Source of the DNA: Notamacropus eugenii
Lineage: Eukaryota; Chordata; Mammalia; Diprotodontia; Macropodidae
Direction: 5' to 3'
Length of the DNA: 64,000 nucleotides
NCBI RefSeq assembly: GCF_028372415.1
Contig: NC_092873.1
Span: 353,524,660 to 353,588,659, forward strand
The notes below the pieces were generated by a model that saw only the letters and a program-made list of their open reading frames with translations, was not told the origin of the DNA and did not search any database. Below are positions 31,601 to 45,367 of this stretch, piece after piece. Numbering within the stretch: the stretch's first letter is position 1; each line of letters starts with the position of its first letter. The translations under genes and the position numbers were made by a program.

Positions 31601-34600
31601 CCTCTGTCAGTTCTGTGTAGGCCAGAGCCAAGTTAACCCTATGAAACGTGCAGAAATGAAGGATATAGCCCTGCCAAAGTCTTGTATATACACCCTATGA
31701 CCATAGGATGATTAGGGTTTAGAGTTGGGGGTACAGCTGTAATTAGGAAAGGGCAGAAAAAGCTCTGAACCAGGGCTCAGCATCCTCCCCACAGTGATCT
31801 AGAAACCTCTTTTCTTATTACTCGGAATTTTTGGTTGGACACACACATACCCTGCAACCTTAATAGGACTATCCTCTGTACCCTGCTCATGATTCCCCGT
31901 CAGACTACCCACTTCCCCTAGGGTCCCCATACCTGCCCCAGTTGAAAAAATTCCCAATCACACCTTGGTTAGAAGGGATCATACATAAAAGACCAGGTAT
32001 TCCTGCTCCCTCTTTTTAGCAATGAGAAAACTGAAGCTCAGAGAAGGGAAATGACATTTAATATACCATACTTAATCATAGGAGCCAGGATAGGAACTTG
32101 GAAAAAATGACGGAGATCCCTAATAGATAAATGGTCAAAGGACAGTTTTCAAAAGAATCAATTTAAGCTATCTGTAATCACATGAAAAAAAATGCTCTAA
32201 ATCACAGAGAAATGCATATTTAAGCAAATTTGAGGTTCTACCTCATACCTATCGCAGTGGCAAGGTTGACAAAAGAGGAAACTTATAAATGCTAGAGAGG
32301 CTATAGAAAAACAGACACCCCAGTGCACTGTTGATAGACCTGTGAATTGCCTCTGCCATACTGCAAAGCAATTTGGAACTCTGCCCAGAACGTTACCAAA
32401 CTGTGTATATACCCTTTGAACCAGCTATACCTGCATTTGTTCTATACCTCAAAGAAGTCATAGAAAGAGGAAATGTATCTATATGCACAAAAACATTTAT
32501 AGCTGTTCTTTTCATAGCAGTCAAAAATTGGCAACTAAAGGCGTGTCCTCCTATTGAGAAAAGACTAAAACAAAATCAACCTGGCGTATGAATGAATGGA
32601 ATGTTGTTACAACATAAGAAAGAATGAAATGAATCGCTTCAGAGGAAATTGGAAAGATCTCTGTGAACTGATAGAGAACAAAGTGCACAAAACGAGGAGA
32701 ACAATTTTATACCATGACAATAATATTATAGAGAAAAGCACATTTGAAAGACTTTAGAACTCTGATCAATACAATGATCAACTATGAGTCCAAAGAAATG
32801 AAGATGAAACATGACACCCCTCCTCCCAGTGAGGTGATGAACTTACACTGCAGAGACACATTTTCCAAGATAGCTAATGTGGGAGGTTTGGGGGTTTTTT
32901 TCCCCCCAGACTATACAGCTATGTATTGAGGACTTTCTTTTTAAATCTAACTTGCTTAATTGAGGTGGAGGAACAGATAATTTTTTAAAATACTTAACTC
33001 AAAATAAACATAATAAACTAAAAATATTATGGGGAGAGAGGCCAGTTGAGGGAGATGAAATCTCTTTGGAACCTTAGGGATCTGAACTTTGTGACTCAGT
33101 ATACAAAAACAGTTTAGCCCTTATGGGAAGACTGCGAAAGCAGGATGGGGGACTGCTGGGAGGGAGAATTAGGAGAAAGGGACTTGTGAGGCTTTATAAT
33201 AAATCCTGGCATAGACCTGAGGCATTTTCAGATAGGGTCAAAGAAAATCACTTAACAAATAACATCTCCTATTCATATGGTTCTTCTCAAGGTTTACATA
33301 TCATTTTCCTTATAAGCAATGTAAATATTCTTTCTTATCTCCATTTTACAGATGGAGAAACTGAGACTCAGAGAGATTAAAATGACTTACTTAGGATCAC
33401 ATCAATATATCTAGAATCCGTGACACCCTCCCATCCCCACCATAACAGCAGGTGTCATTGATTAAGTGACATTCCTGATCACACAGTTTGTACTATCTGA
33501 GACAGAATCTGAATCCAAGTCTTCCTGATTCTAAGGCCAGTCCTCTATCCACTGTACCATACTGTCTTTACACCGGAATCATACAGCCAATAAAAATATC
33601 TGAGCCAAGACCTGAATGTAAATTTTCGATGGGTAGGGCACACGACCTGGGATCAAATCCTGTCGCAAACACTTATTGCACTGGGTGACCTTATTCATGT
33701 CCCTTAAACTCTGTGTTTCAGTTTCAACTACAAAATGCAGGGGTGAGACCCAATGGCCCCTAAGATCCCTTCCATCTCTCAAGTCTACGATCCTATGACA
33801 AGTGTGATTTCCACTTAGAACATTGCCTCTGAATGACTATAAATTCAGCCATGGGAATTGTTGCTACATAAGAAAAAAGAGCTAGTCTTTGCTGGACTGA
33901 ACCACTGGATATTCATTTCTAATACCCTCACCCTGGTGTATTTTTTGTGAATTTGGTTTGCTTTGTGAATAAGCTCTATGGGAGAAAACAAACCAAAGAC
34001 AGTATCTCAAATGTGCAGGGATAAGAGGCACCATGCAGGGGAGGGGGAGGGGAAAGCCCATAGTGAGTAAACACACCACTAGACTTGAGTCAAGAAGACT
34101 CGGGTTGGCACTCGTTCACTGCATGATCCCGGGCTTCCCTGAGTCTCGGTTTCCTCGTCTATAAAATGGGTCTGATGATAACTATAACATTTGCCTCAGC
34201 AGGCTGTTGTGAGGATAAAATCAGATCATATATGTAAAGTGATTTATAAACTCAAAGATTAGAGCCCCCTGAACTATTTTCAATAAACAGTTGGGGGGTG
34301 CGGGGACAGTAGAGGGGAAGTGCATGAGGTTAGGGCTTCAGAGGGCAGGAAAAGCTGGGCTACCGGAGACAAAGAATGACTGAGCTGCTCACTTGTTTGA
34401 AAACCAGGCTGGGTTGGTGAAGGAGCCTGGGGGTGGTTAGGGACAACACCCCCTCATACAGCAGCATTATTTTTAACTCATTCAATTCATTTTCTTGCAG
34501 TCGAAGGGGAAATGAGGGCACTGGGTCCCGAGAAGAAACCAGCCCTGTCCCCAAGGAATTCTGTTCCCTGAAAGTGTCCACCCAAGTGTGTCCTGGTCCA

Positions 34601-37600
34601 AGGCAACATAGAGAGTATTGTTGTAAAGAAGACCAGGCTTTCCTTCAGAAGGCCCTGTTTCAATCTTGTCTCTGCTATTATTTCTGTGACCATAATCATT
34701 CAATTTCTTACTTCTGTGACACCAAATCATTCAATTTCTCCTTTTCCCATTAAAAAATGAAGGAGATGTATATTTTGCATGACTTCACATGTGTAATTTA
34801 TATCCTATTGCTCACTTTTCTCAATAGGTGGGAGATGGGCAAAGGGAGGGAGAGAATTCGGAACTCAATTTTTAAAAAATGATTGTTAAAAATAAATAAA
34901 AATTAAAGGGGAAAAAATGAAGACAACCAATTAGATGAACTCAAAGAAGCTTTCCAACTTTCATCCCATGATCCCTCCAGGTGTAGAAGGTGAGAGGGGT
35001 GGTAGATAGGAGGGAGAGAGTACTCCCTCTTTGCCTCTGTACCCTCAGGGCCCACTTCCTCTCCTGAGTCCTCTTAGGACATGCTCTGGACTCTTCTTTC
35101 AACATCTGTCTGCTATCCTGAGTACCTGCCTTGTCTCCCAAGTCAGACTAGAACCTCCACGAGGTAGAGACTGTTACTCTTCCTGGCCCCATAGTTTGGC
35201 ATAGCTCTGCCCACAGGGGACACTCTGTCCAAGGTGTTGATTGATTCATCCACCAGCCCTAAAGGGGTGGCTGAGGTATTGTAATAACAACAACAACAAA
35301 GTCCTGGACTCCTGGAAGTCAGGGCCCTTAGACTCAATTCTAACTCTTTTTGTAAACTCAGACAGGTCACTTCTCCTCTGTCATTTAGTAAATTGAAACA
35401 TTTATTAAGTGCTTACTATGTGCCAGGCACTGTGCTAAGCTACACTGAGATAAAAAGAAAGGTAAAAGACAGTTCCTGCTCTCAAGGAGTTCACAGTGAT
35501 CCTCAGTTTCCTCTTCTGCAAAATAAAGAGACTGAACTAAATTATCTCTTATGTCCCTTCTATAGCCTAAACACTCTCTGCTCCTCTCCACCTCTATCTT
35601 GCCTGCCTAGATTTCAGGTGACAGATACAGGTCGGTGCCTTCACACCCACTACCAACCCCGGGGTCTTGGCAATCTCCTAATGTACCTCTGTTTCTTCAC
35701 CTGACAGTCTGGATTCCCATGTTCCTGTCACCTCTCCCTTCCTCTCCATTCCGTCCTAACACTGCTTCCACCATCATCACCCTAGCTTCTGCCAGTCACA
35801 ACACAACCTGAGAGTGGGGCTGAGTGCTGTCACCCCTTCTGGGTCAGACAGGGTGGGGGAAGGGAGAAAGGAAAAGATGAGGCCAGAATTCCTGGCTGAG
35901 GTGAAACATGAAGTGGAAAAAGAATTGAAAGAGAGAAGTTTTAAGAGGGGGAAGGTAGAAAAGAAATAGCCCTCCTCTAGAGTCTGCCAGGTATTTCTGA
36001 GGATGCCAGGTCAGTGGGAGCTGACCTGAGACCAAGGTCACTGCTGTTCTCTGTCCACAGTGTTGGTTCCCATAGGCCTTCCTGAAATAGGTCCTGTTGC
36101 CCTCTAAGGAAGCCTCCCATGAAGATCCCTATTCCTCCAAATATATACCTTTTCCATGCTCAAGACTACCTCCCCAAAAGTAGAGGCTAGCTGAATGCAG
36201 TTTCTGTATCTTCTTCCCCCTGCCCCCCAGGTCTGGCCCCCAGATGTCCAACAAAGCCAAGTAGAGAGGCTAGGTCACATTGTACGCAACTGGAAGAAGC
36301 CCAGAAGCAATGACTCATGTTGGAAACACTGCAAATTCAGTGGAAAAAAAATAAAAAACAAAACTAAAACTCACAAACACACAGAAAGATGTACACAAAC
36401 ACACACCATTTCCTGAGGTTCTGGCCTACACTTAAATGGTGTTTTTCTTTCCCCCTCATCAAAGTTATCTATCTCCTTAAATTTCTTTCTATGCTCTGTT
36501 TACACTTTTATCACATTTTCTCCAGAACCATAGTTACATGTGGATACACATGACTTCTTCTGAAATACAAGCTCTCTAAGGGCAGGAGTGGCCATTTTTA
36601 ATCTGTACATCCCCAGTACCTTGTACATAGTATGTATTTAATAAGTGTTTATCCAATTATATTGGGAAAGGAAAGAGCAGAAATGCAAGATTCTAGGATC
36701 ATGGATCTAGAGCTGGGAAGGACCTTACAAGACATCTACTTCAGCCCCCGATTTTATAGGTAATGAAACTGATGATGGCAAAGTGAATTGCCCGAAGTCA
36801 CACAGCTAATCAGTGACAGGGTCAGGTTTAAACTCAAGGACTTCTGACTCCAAATTCACACCACCTCCACTAGCTTTTGTGTGACTTAATAATGAAAATG
36901 ATAATGATAAATAATAATTGTTATTCTTGAGTCATTTCAGTGTGTTCAACTCTTTGTGACCCCATTTGGGGTCTTCTTGGCAAAGACTCTGGAGTGGTTT
37001 GCTATCTCCTTCTCCAGCTCGTTTTACAGATGGGGAAACTGAGGCGAATAGGGTTAAGTGACTTGTCCAGGATCACACATCTAGTAAGTGTCTGAGGCTG
37101 CATTTGAATTCAGGTCTTTCTGACTTCAGAGTCAGCACTTTATCTACTTCACCATCTAACTGCTATTAGTAATAATAATCCTAATAACATATAAAGTATG
37201 TCAAGAATCACAAAGCACTTGATATAAGATGATAGACACAATTATCATTCCCATTTTCCAAGTGAAAAATTATATGCAAATAGCTGATAAATGTCAAAGA
37301 TATCATTCAAATACAGGTTCTCCTCACTTTAAGGCCAGGGCTCTCCTAAGAATGGGTTACATCCACACTGCCCACATATTGCCCTTCTATATTCAGGAGG
37401 AACCCTGGAAGCAAAGAGTACTGGGCTGGTTCAGGGGAGAACAAGGGAATAAAGGAGAACAAGTAGAAGCTGGAGGAAGAGGAGGAGGAGCAGATGGATA
37501 GATGGATGGATGGGTGGATGGATGGGTGGATGGATGGATGGATAGATGGGTGGATGGATGGATGGATGGATAGATGGGTGGATGGATGGATAGGTGGATG

Positions 37601-40600
37601 GGTGGATGGGTGAATAGATGGGTAGATGGATGGGTAGGTGGATGGGTGGATGGATGGATGGATAGATGGGTGGATGGATGGATGGATCGATGGATAGATG
37701 GGTGGATGGATGGATAGGTGGATGGATGGATAGATGGGTGGATGGATGGATAGGTGGATGAGTGGATGGGTGAATAGATGGGTGGATGGATGGGTAGGTG
37801 GATGGGTGGATGGATGGATGGATAGATGGGTGGATGGATGGGTAGGTGGATGGGTGGATGGATAGATGGGTGGATGGATGGATGGATGGATGGATGGATA
37901 GATGGGTGGATGGATGGGTAGGTGGATGGGTGGATGGATGGATGGATGGATAGATGGGTGGATGGATGGATGGATGGATGGATAGATGGGTGGATGGATG
38001 GGTAGGTGGGTGGATGGGTGGATGGATGGATGGATGGATAGATGGGTGGATGGATGGATGGATGGATGGATAGATGGGTGGATGGATGGGTAGGTGGATG
38101 GGTGGATGGATAGATGGGTGGATGGATGGATGGATCGATGGATAGATGGGTGGATGGATGGATAGGTGGATGGGTGGATGGATGGATGGATGGATGGATG
38201 GATGGATAGATGGGTGGATGGATGGATAGGTGGATGGGTGGATGGATGGATGGATAGATGGGTGGATGGATGGATGGATGGATGGATAGATGGGTGGATG
38301 GATGGGTAGGTGGATGGGTGGATGGATAGATGGGTGGATGGATGGATGGATGGATGGATAGATGGGTGGATGGATGGGTAGGTGGATGGGTGGATGGATG
38401 GATGGGTGGATGGATAGATGGGTGGATGGATGGATGGGTGGATAGATGGGTGGGTGGATGGATGGGAAGAACCCCAAGGAGGACTTTGCATCCATGTTTG
38501 CATACATATGAGAGGGGAAAAAGAAGATATCAAATAGATGGGAATGTGGAGGCCCACAGAAGTGGTGACTTTCTCAAAGACCACTTCAGTTAGTTTTGGT
38601 AGAAAAAGTTTTTAAAACATATGACTCCTGCAGAGTCCATTTGTTAAGCCAACATTTCCAAAAGGTAGGACTGCTAAGGGGCTCCAAATGCAGGTATCTG
38701 AACCACTGAATGAATAAATGAATCATTCATTCATTCATTGGTTCAATCAACATTTTATTAAATCATGAAATTGTAGATCCTAGCAACAGACAGTTCATCA
38801 AGAGGTGATATGCTCCAGTTCCCTGTTGGGACATAGGCAAAGGAGAACACACTGAAATGGGAATCAAGAGATTCGGCCAGTTGGGGTCTCTGCCACTGAT
38901 AGCTACGTGGCTTTGGATAAACTACTTCCAGAAGACTGTGGGCTTTAGAACTGGAAGAGACCCCAGAGACTCCTTTAATATGAAACACTCTGCATTATTA
39001 TCCTCACTATACAGAGGAGGAAACTAAGGCTCAAGGAAGGGGACATGTCTTGGGTTCTAGTGCCCTTCTACTATACCAGGCTGTATCTTTGAGTACTTAG
39101 CATCTACACAGGAGTGTGTGCTAGGTCTTTTTGCTGTTATTAGAGTTATAATTAGGATTACAGTTGGGTCAAATCAAACTCAACATAAAGGTTAGAATGA
39201 GAACCAGGCTTAGGAGTAAGGATAAGGTCAGGAGGACTAGTGTAAGGAGAAGCATCAGGATCAGTAATTTGTAAAAGTAGAGGGAGCTAAATAGCAGTGT
39301 CCTGGTGTCAGGAGGACCTGAGTTCAACTCTATCCTCAGATACTTACTAGCTGTGTGACCTTGGGCAAGTCACCTAATTTCAATGACCAAGGTCAAAATT
39401 AGGGTTGAGGCCAAGAAAAGAGTCAGGTTCAGAATTAGGATCTTGGTCAGGTTCAAGAGTAAGGTAAGAGTCAAGTTCAAACTTAGAGTTGGGGTCAAAT
39501 TCAAGAATTGGAGTGAGTGACTCAGTACCCATCTCTACAACCAGACCCTCACCACAGCTGCCCTTGGGTCACCCCCACCCTGGGTATAGAGGAGCAACAG
39601 ACCAAACTTTCCACTGCTGATGCAGCCACACCCATTCTTGCCCTTCCCACCCCTAGCCCCAGGGGAGGCGGCTGGGCCACCCAGGCTGTGGAGCGGACTT
39701 TGAGGTTATAGGGCCAGGAGGAGGAGGAGGAGAGGAGGAAGTCGAAGCACAGCAACTAAATGATCTACCACTTCCTCCACCTCCCCCCTACGCCTTCTAC
39801 CTCCCACGTCCTTCCCCCTCCAACTCCAGCAGGTGGTTCCCAGAGTCTCAGGCTAAGGAGCGGTCTCTCCCTTCCTTCTAGCAGAACACAACTGTCTCCC
39901 TGTCCCTGTCCTCCAGAAAATCTTATCAGACATAACCAAACTAGGAGAATTCATAGAGAACCCCTCAGGATCTGAGAGACCCCCCAAGGATGGGCCTGCC
40001 CACTTCTAAGAGCCCAGTTGTTCATTTTTCCAGCCTGGGCCTTGGATACTGGGCACCTGGGTTGAGGGAGGGAGAATCAGAAGGGTCCCTAAGGGAGAAG
40101 GGGTAGAGCCATATTTTGCCCATTAAATCGACACAAATCAACTACTATTAAAATAGCAATTGCTCGGTCACTTGTTGTCAAGCATGAAGGGATCCCTCAG
40201 GGAGTTTCCCATCTGGGGAGACAGCACTGTGTGACATCTTCCCCTTCATTTAGTAGGAGGGAAAGGGTTATAAGGGCTAAGGTTCTAAAAGTCCCCAATT
40301 CCCTGCAACTCTGCAATTCACTGCAACATAAGGTACCAACTAGAACACCCCAGTCTCCCTTAACCCCAATATGGTGAAGGCACTGGAAGGAGGAATGAAG
40401 GAGAAAGGACTTTGGAACCCAAACAGAAGTTGTTAGGGATAGAAGGTAGGAAGGAACAGGAATGAAAGGTGTCTGAGCTCAGTCCTGACCTGGCGCTACA
40501 CTGTCCCTTGGCCACTCACTATCTGTGACAGAGTTTTCATCTTCTCTTTTGGACTTCACACTTCTCTGATAAACAACCACAGACCATGCAGAGTCTTGTG

Positions 40601-43600
40601 GGTAGAGAGGGAGGGGGTGAAGCCATAATACAAGGAGTGGGCAAAAAAAGAGGTGGGGGGGGGGCCAGAGCTCCGACTGCAAGGACAGGACAAAAGCAGT
40701 CACTTCACATCAGCCTCCATCCCTAACCTTAAGGGCCCCTCCCACCCCGTCCCTTGAGATGTCTAAATCTGTTCTTCAGGGAGCAAAGGAGACATTAGAA
40801 GAAATCTTCACTCCCATTTAGAAAGTTCCCTGCCCTTGGTCAACAACTCTGGACTCTGTTCTATGGTTCTGTCTCTTGAAGTATCCAGTTTGAAGAAATT
40901 TAGGGTTTCTAATCTCAGATGTGCTGAGTGATACTGAAAGGTCCACTCATCCTCTCAGGGACTTGCTCTCAAAGACTAATGGTTTTTAAACTTGGGGGCA
41001 AAATCACTTGGGAGATAATCTGTACCTTAAATAACCTACCACCTCTATACTCCTATACTTGATACTATACTTTTTTGCTACGCAAAAAAAGATGAATTCA
41101 TTCTTAGGCTTCATTAATAGAAGCAGAAGGTCCCAAGAAAGGGACATAATCTTTCTATTGGCCACTAATCAGGTGAGAGAGGGAAGGGAAGGAAACAGGA
41201 ATCAATGAATCCAGTACAGTGTGTACCAGACATTGTGCCAAATGCTTTACAGATATCATCTCATTTGATTAGCACCTATCTAGAGTGCTTTATTTGGTTC
41301 TGGGCCTCCCAACTTAGAAGGGATATTAACAACAGATAGAGCTGGCCAGAATGGGAGAGTGGAAACACACATTTATTAAACACCTACTGTGTGCCAGGCT
41401 ACTGTGCTAAGCACTAAACAGATATTATCTCATTTTATTCTTATAACAACCATCAAAGGCAGGTGCTTTTATTATCTCCATTTTACAACTGAAGAAACTG
41501 AAGCAAACAGCGGTTAAATGGTCACACAGCTAGAAAGTATCTGAGATTGGATCTGAACTCAGGTCTTTCCAACTTTGGGTTCAACAGAACTTGTGATATT
41601 TAACTTGAAGGTGAGGGATTCACAATAGCCAATTTCCCATGTTTGAAAGGCTGTTATGTGAAATAAACTTTTTGTGGTAGCAAAGAACTGGAAATAAAGT
41701 AGGTGCCCATTCACCGGGGAAATGGCAGAAACAAGGAATATGAAGAATTTCAGAAAAGTACAGGACAATATAGAAGAGAATGTGGAGAAGCAAGTAGAAC
41801 CAGTAAAATAATATACACAGTGATTACAACAACGTAATAATCCAAAGTGAATTCGGTATAATCCTAATGATCAAGCTTGTCACAGAAGAGTTGATAAAAT
41901 GCACCCTTCTCCCCTTTTTGTAGAGGTGGGGGACCATGGGTATGAAACAGCTTCCCTAGATGACCTGCCTTTTTTTTTCCTCTGCTTTTTCATCTTTTTT
42001 CTATGGGAGGCCTCCTTGGGTAGGGGAGGTACTCATTTGAAAATGAAGATGGTTTAAGAACAAAAGATGTCAGTACAAATTCAATTAGGCCTACTTGGGC
42101 TCCACAAAGAGTAAGTGTTTCTCACAATCAGTGCCCTCCAACAACGGAACAGAGAGTGAGGCTGGCAGAGAACGTAGAGGGGACTCCTGCATGGACTGGC
42201 AGGCTGAATTTGATGACACGGAGGTACCTTCCACCTCTAAGGTTGTGTTCTAGACTGGCAGATTAAATGTGCTTGAAGAAGGGAGCTGGGAGGTAAAAAA
42301 TGGGGAGGGAGAGAAAGGGCTCAGGGTCAGACCTGGGTCACAAGTCCTTTAGTGATGAGAAGGAGGTAAGATCGGTAAGGAAAGATGAAGACACAGGGAA
42401 GGGGCACATTACCAAAAGGAGCTGAGTTTATAAGAAAAGAAAACTACCTGGGAGAGTAAAGAGTAAACAAGACTTCCTCTCAGGGTTAATTAACTCTTGT
42501 CATCCTTGAGGCTGCCTACACCTTTCAGGGCCCAGAGAGCTGTTGGGGCAAATAGGGCAGGCTTTGGTAGGGTTAGCTGGAGCACAATGCTCTCTCCACT
42601 GCCCAAAAAGAAGAAACGGATGGGGCAGAGAAGTGGAAAGTGGAAAACTGTCTTGTGGGGGAAGAAGAGAGGCGGCTAGAACTGAGGAGGGCGAAATGGG
42701 CCTGAATAATGAGTGGTCTTCATGACTCAGGGATCTCTCTGTCCCCACCGAGTCCAGCAAAGCAGAAGAGCAGTTAGATATAAAGAAGTCAGTGATGATC
42801 GAAGGACACCAGGACAGGAGAGTAGATGGTTCCTGTGTGGGTGGGAAGGAAGCTAGGAGATGGGTGAAGGAGAGATCCCTTCCTCTATTGCAATTGCCCT
42901 CCTCTTACATATGAGGGAACTGAGGTCCAAAGAGGAAAATGATTTGCCCAACGTCCCACTGGAAGTTAATCATAAAGTCATTTTTTTTTGAAGCAATTAG
43001 GGTTAAGTAAATTGTCCAGGGTCACACATATAGTGTCTGAGGCAGGATTTGAACTCAGGTCCTTCTGATTCCAGGGTCAGTATTCTATCCACTGCACCAC
43101 CTCACCATCCCCCACAAAGGCACTCAACTTCTAACCTTGTGGTTTTTCTTACACCATCACAGTGCACAACGCTTTTCCTAAGGACCTTCCAGTCCAGGAG
43201 TTGGCGACCAGAACCTCAAGCCATTAAATCTATATGCTGGGCTCTTTTAACTATAATAAGCCACTCTAATAGTCCCACCCGTGCACTTGGCTCATTAACA
43301 TGCAAATGCTGACAACAGTGATTGAGGAATAAGGTTCAGACCTGAAGCTTAAGTGGCCCAGGGCCCAACTACAGTGCCAGAACTAGAGCCCTGCTTGGGG
43401 CCCTCTCTCCTTCCTTAGTCTTTGCTATAGTCGGCAAAATCATAAGGAAAAGGAAATGGGCATAAGTCTGTAAAGCATCCGAGAGACTGCCCCACCCCAA
43501 CCCAACCAGGTACTTTGCTTAACTCATATCATAGGCTTTTGAGACGGAAGGAAATTTAGAGATGATCTTACCCAACTTCTAAGGCCCAAGAGAAGGAATG

Positions 43601-45307
43601 GCCGACCCAAGATCACATTGCTAGTAAGTAAGTGGAAGAGCAGAGATTCAAACTCAGGTTTTCTAACTATGAATGGGTGTTTTTCCCTCTTCACCCACAC
43701 TCAGCCTCCCCACAAAAAATAATCTAATCATCAATTGTCCTTCCCAGAAACCAGCTTTGGCAATGAAAGAACAGCCAAGTTGGATGGCAACCCTAATCAG
43801 CAGCATCCCGCCACTGGCATAGACATTCCAATAACCATATTTCCCTCCTTCTCCTCCTCCTTTCTTCCCTCTATTCCTCTTTCCTCCGTTCCCTCAGTTC
43901 CCACACAACCCCAAGCTCCTCCTCTCTTTCTGGGGGTACAATTAGCTAATCAGATAAACTTCTTTTCTTTTCCTATTACAGAAAATGACTGGGTAGGAGC
44001 TGAGCTCCTCGGGGCCCTCACTCTAATTCCTAGACACACCACACACATGCATTCTAAGTGCTTTCTAGAAACAAAACATAATTATTACTTTGACTTCCTA
44101 TCATATTGTATTAACCAAGAGGATTATAAGATATCAAAATCGGGAGGGAGTTGGGACGACATAATATCACAGTTAAAGGGACCTTAGAAAATAGACCATA
44201 GCATGACATAGCATGTTGGAGCTGAAAAAAACCTTTAAAAACAAAACATCAGGACTGTAAGGGACCATAGAATATAGAGTCCAGAATGCCAAAGCAGAAA
44301 AGGGCTTCACAGGTCATCTAGTCTAACCCCCACATTCTACAGCTGAGGAAACTGAGGCCCTAAACCAGATAATTGGCCCAAGGTCACATAATAAGTTAGT
44401 GTGCTTAGTTAATTAAATTAGCTAAGTTAGTTAGACCAGGAAATCAGGTCTTCTAATTCTCAGTACCTCCCCACATATACATCTATACACATACACATAC
44501 ACATATATAGAATGAGAGAGAAAGGTCACATTAATCTTGCTACATACACTTCTAGAATTAAAAGTATACACACATATCTATATATGTATGGATATATATA
44601 AAACATATATAACAGCTCTTTCAAAAGTTCTACTCTGGAATTATATTTCTAAAAAGCATTTCTTCTTTAAAAGGTTTCCCTGATTTGACCTCTGCCAATC
44701 CAATTAAAGGGTGAATTTTCTCTCTCTCAGACACATTCATACATGGACATTTGACAGCCTCCCATCTAGGTGGGTTACTGTGAGTGCTTAGATCTCTAAG
44801 CACTTATTGATCTCTGACCTCACTCCTCAAGGTGGGCTTGGAGAAGGTGAATAAATAGGCCAGCATTCAATCTCAGTGACAGAGCCAAGATAGGCTCCCC
44901 AAACCCTCAGAATCCCCACTGGATTCCAGCCCTCAGTACTCCTATGGAGAACTCCTATGGAGTAGAAGGATAGGGAAGATGGAGGGGGCTCTTCAGATAG
45001 AGCCCCACATGCACACTCTCTCTAGAACTATCTTTCCCCTTTATCCTCAAGGCAACTGCATAGACTCCGATGACAGAGAAGACAAGAGTTCTTAGAACAA
45101 AACATAAGAGCTGGAAAAGACTTTTAGAAGTCATCTAGTCTAACTCCTTCATTCTACAGCTAAGGAAACTGAGGTTGAGAGAAGGGAACAACTCTCCCAA
45201 GGTCACACAGTAAGTTGGTGGCAGGAACCCAGGTCTTAGGATTCCCATACTAGCAACCTTTCTGGGAAAAGGTCACATTGCTTGGATAGAAACTGGAAGA
45301 GACAGCG

Positions 45308-45367
<60 letters not shown>

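Noticed and set aside
37493-38466. Possible CRISPR-like or satellite centromeric array
   Set aside because: No constant repeat with unique spacers. It is a tetranucleotide-derived array in a vertebrate intron.
37346-38584. Open frames of 412 and 358 residues on minus (Pro-Ser-Ile-His repeats)
   Set aside because: They are a direct consequence of a 4-bp repeat read in triplets. No domain, no start context and no splice signals.
39400-39500. Interstitial telomeric repeat
   Set aside because: TTAGGG appears only within a diverged phrase; there are no consecutive TTAGGG units.
43735-44187. 150-residue plus frame in the TBKBP1 intron
   Set aside because: No domain, no splice context, antisense to the gene. 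Likely chance.
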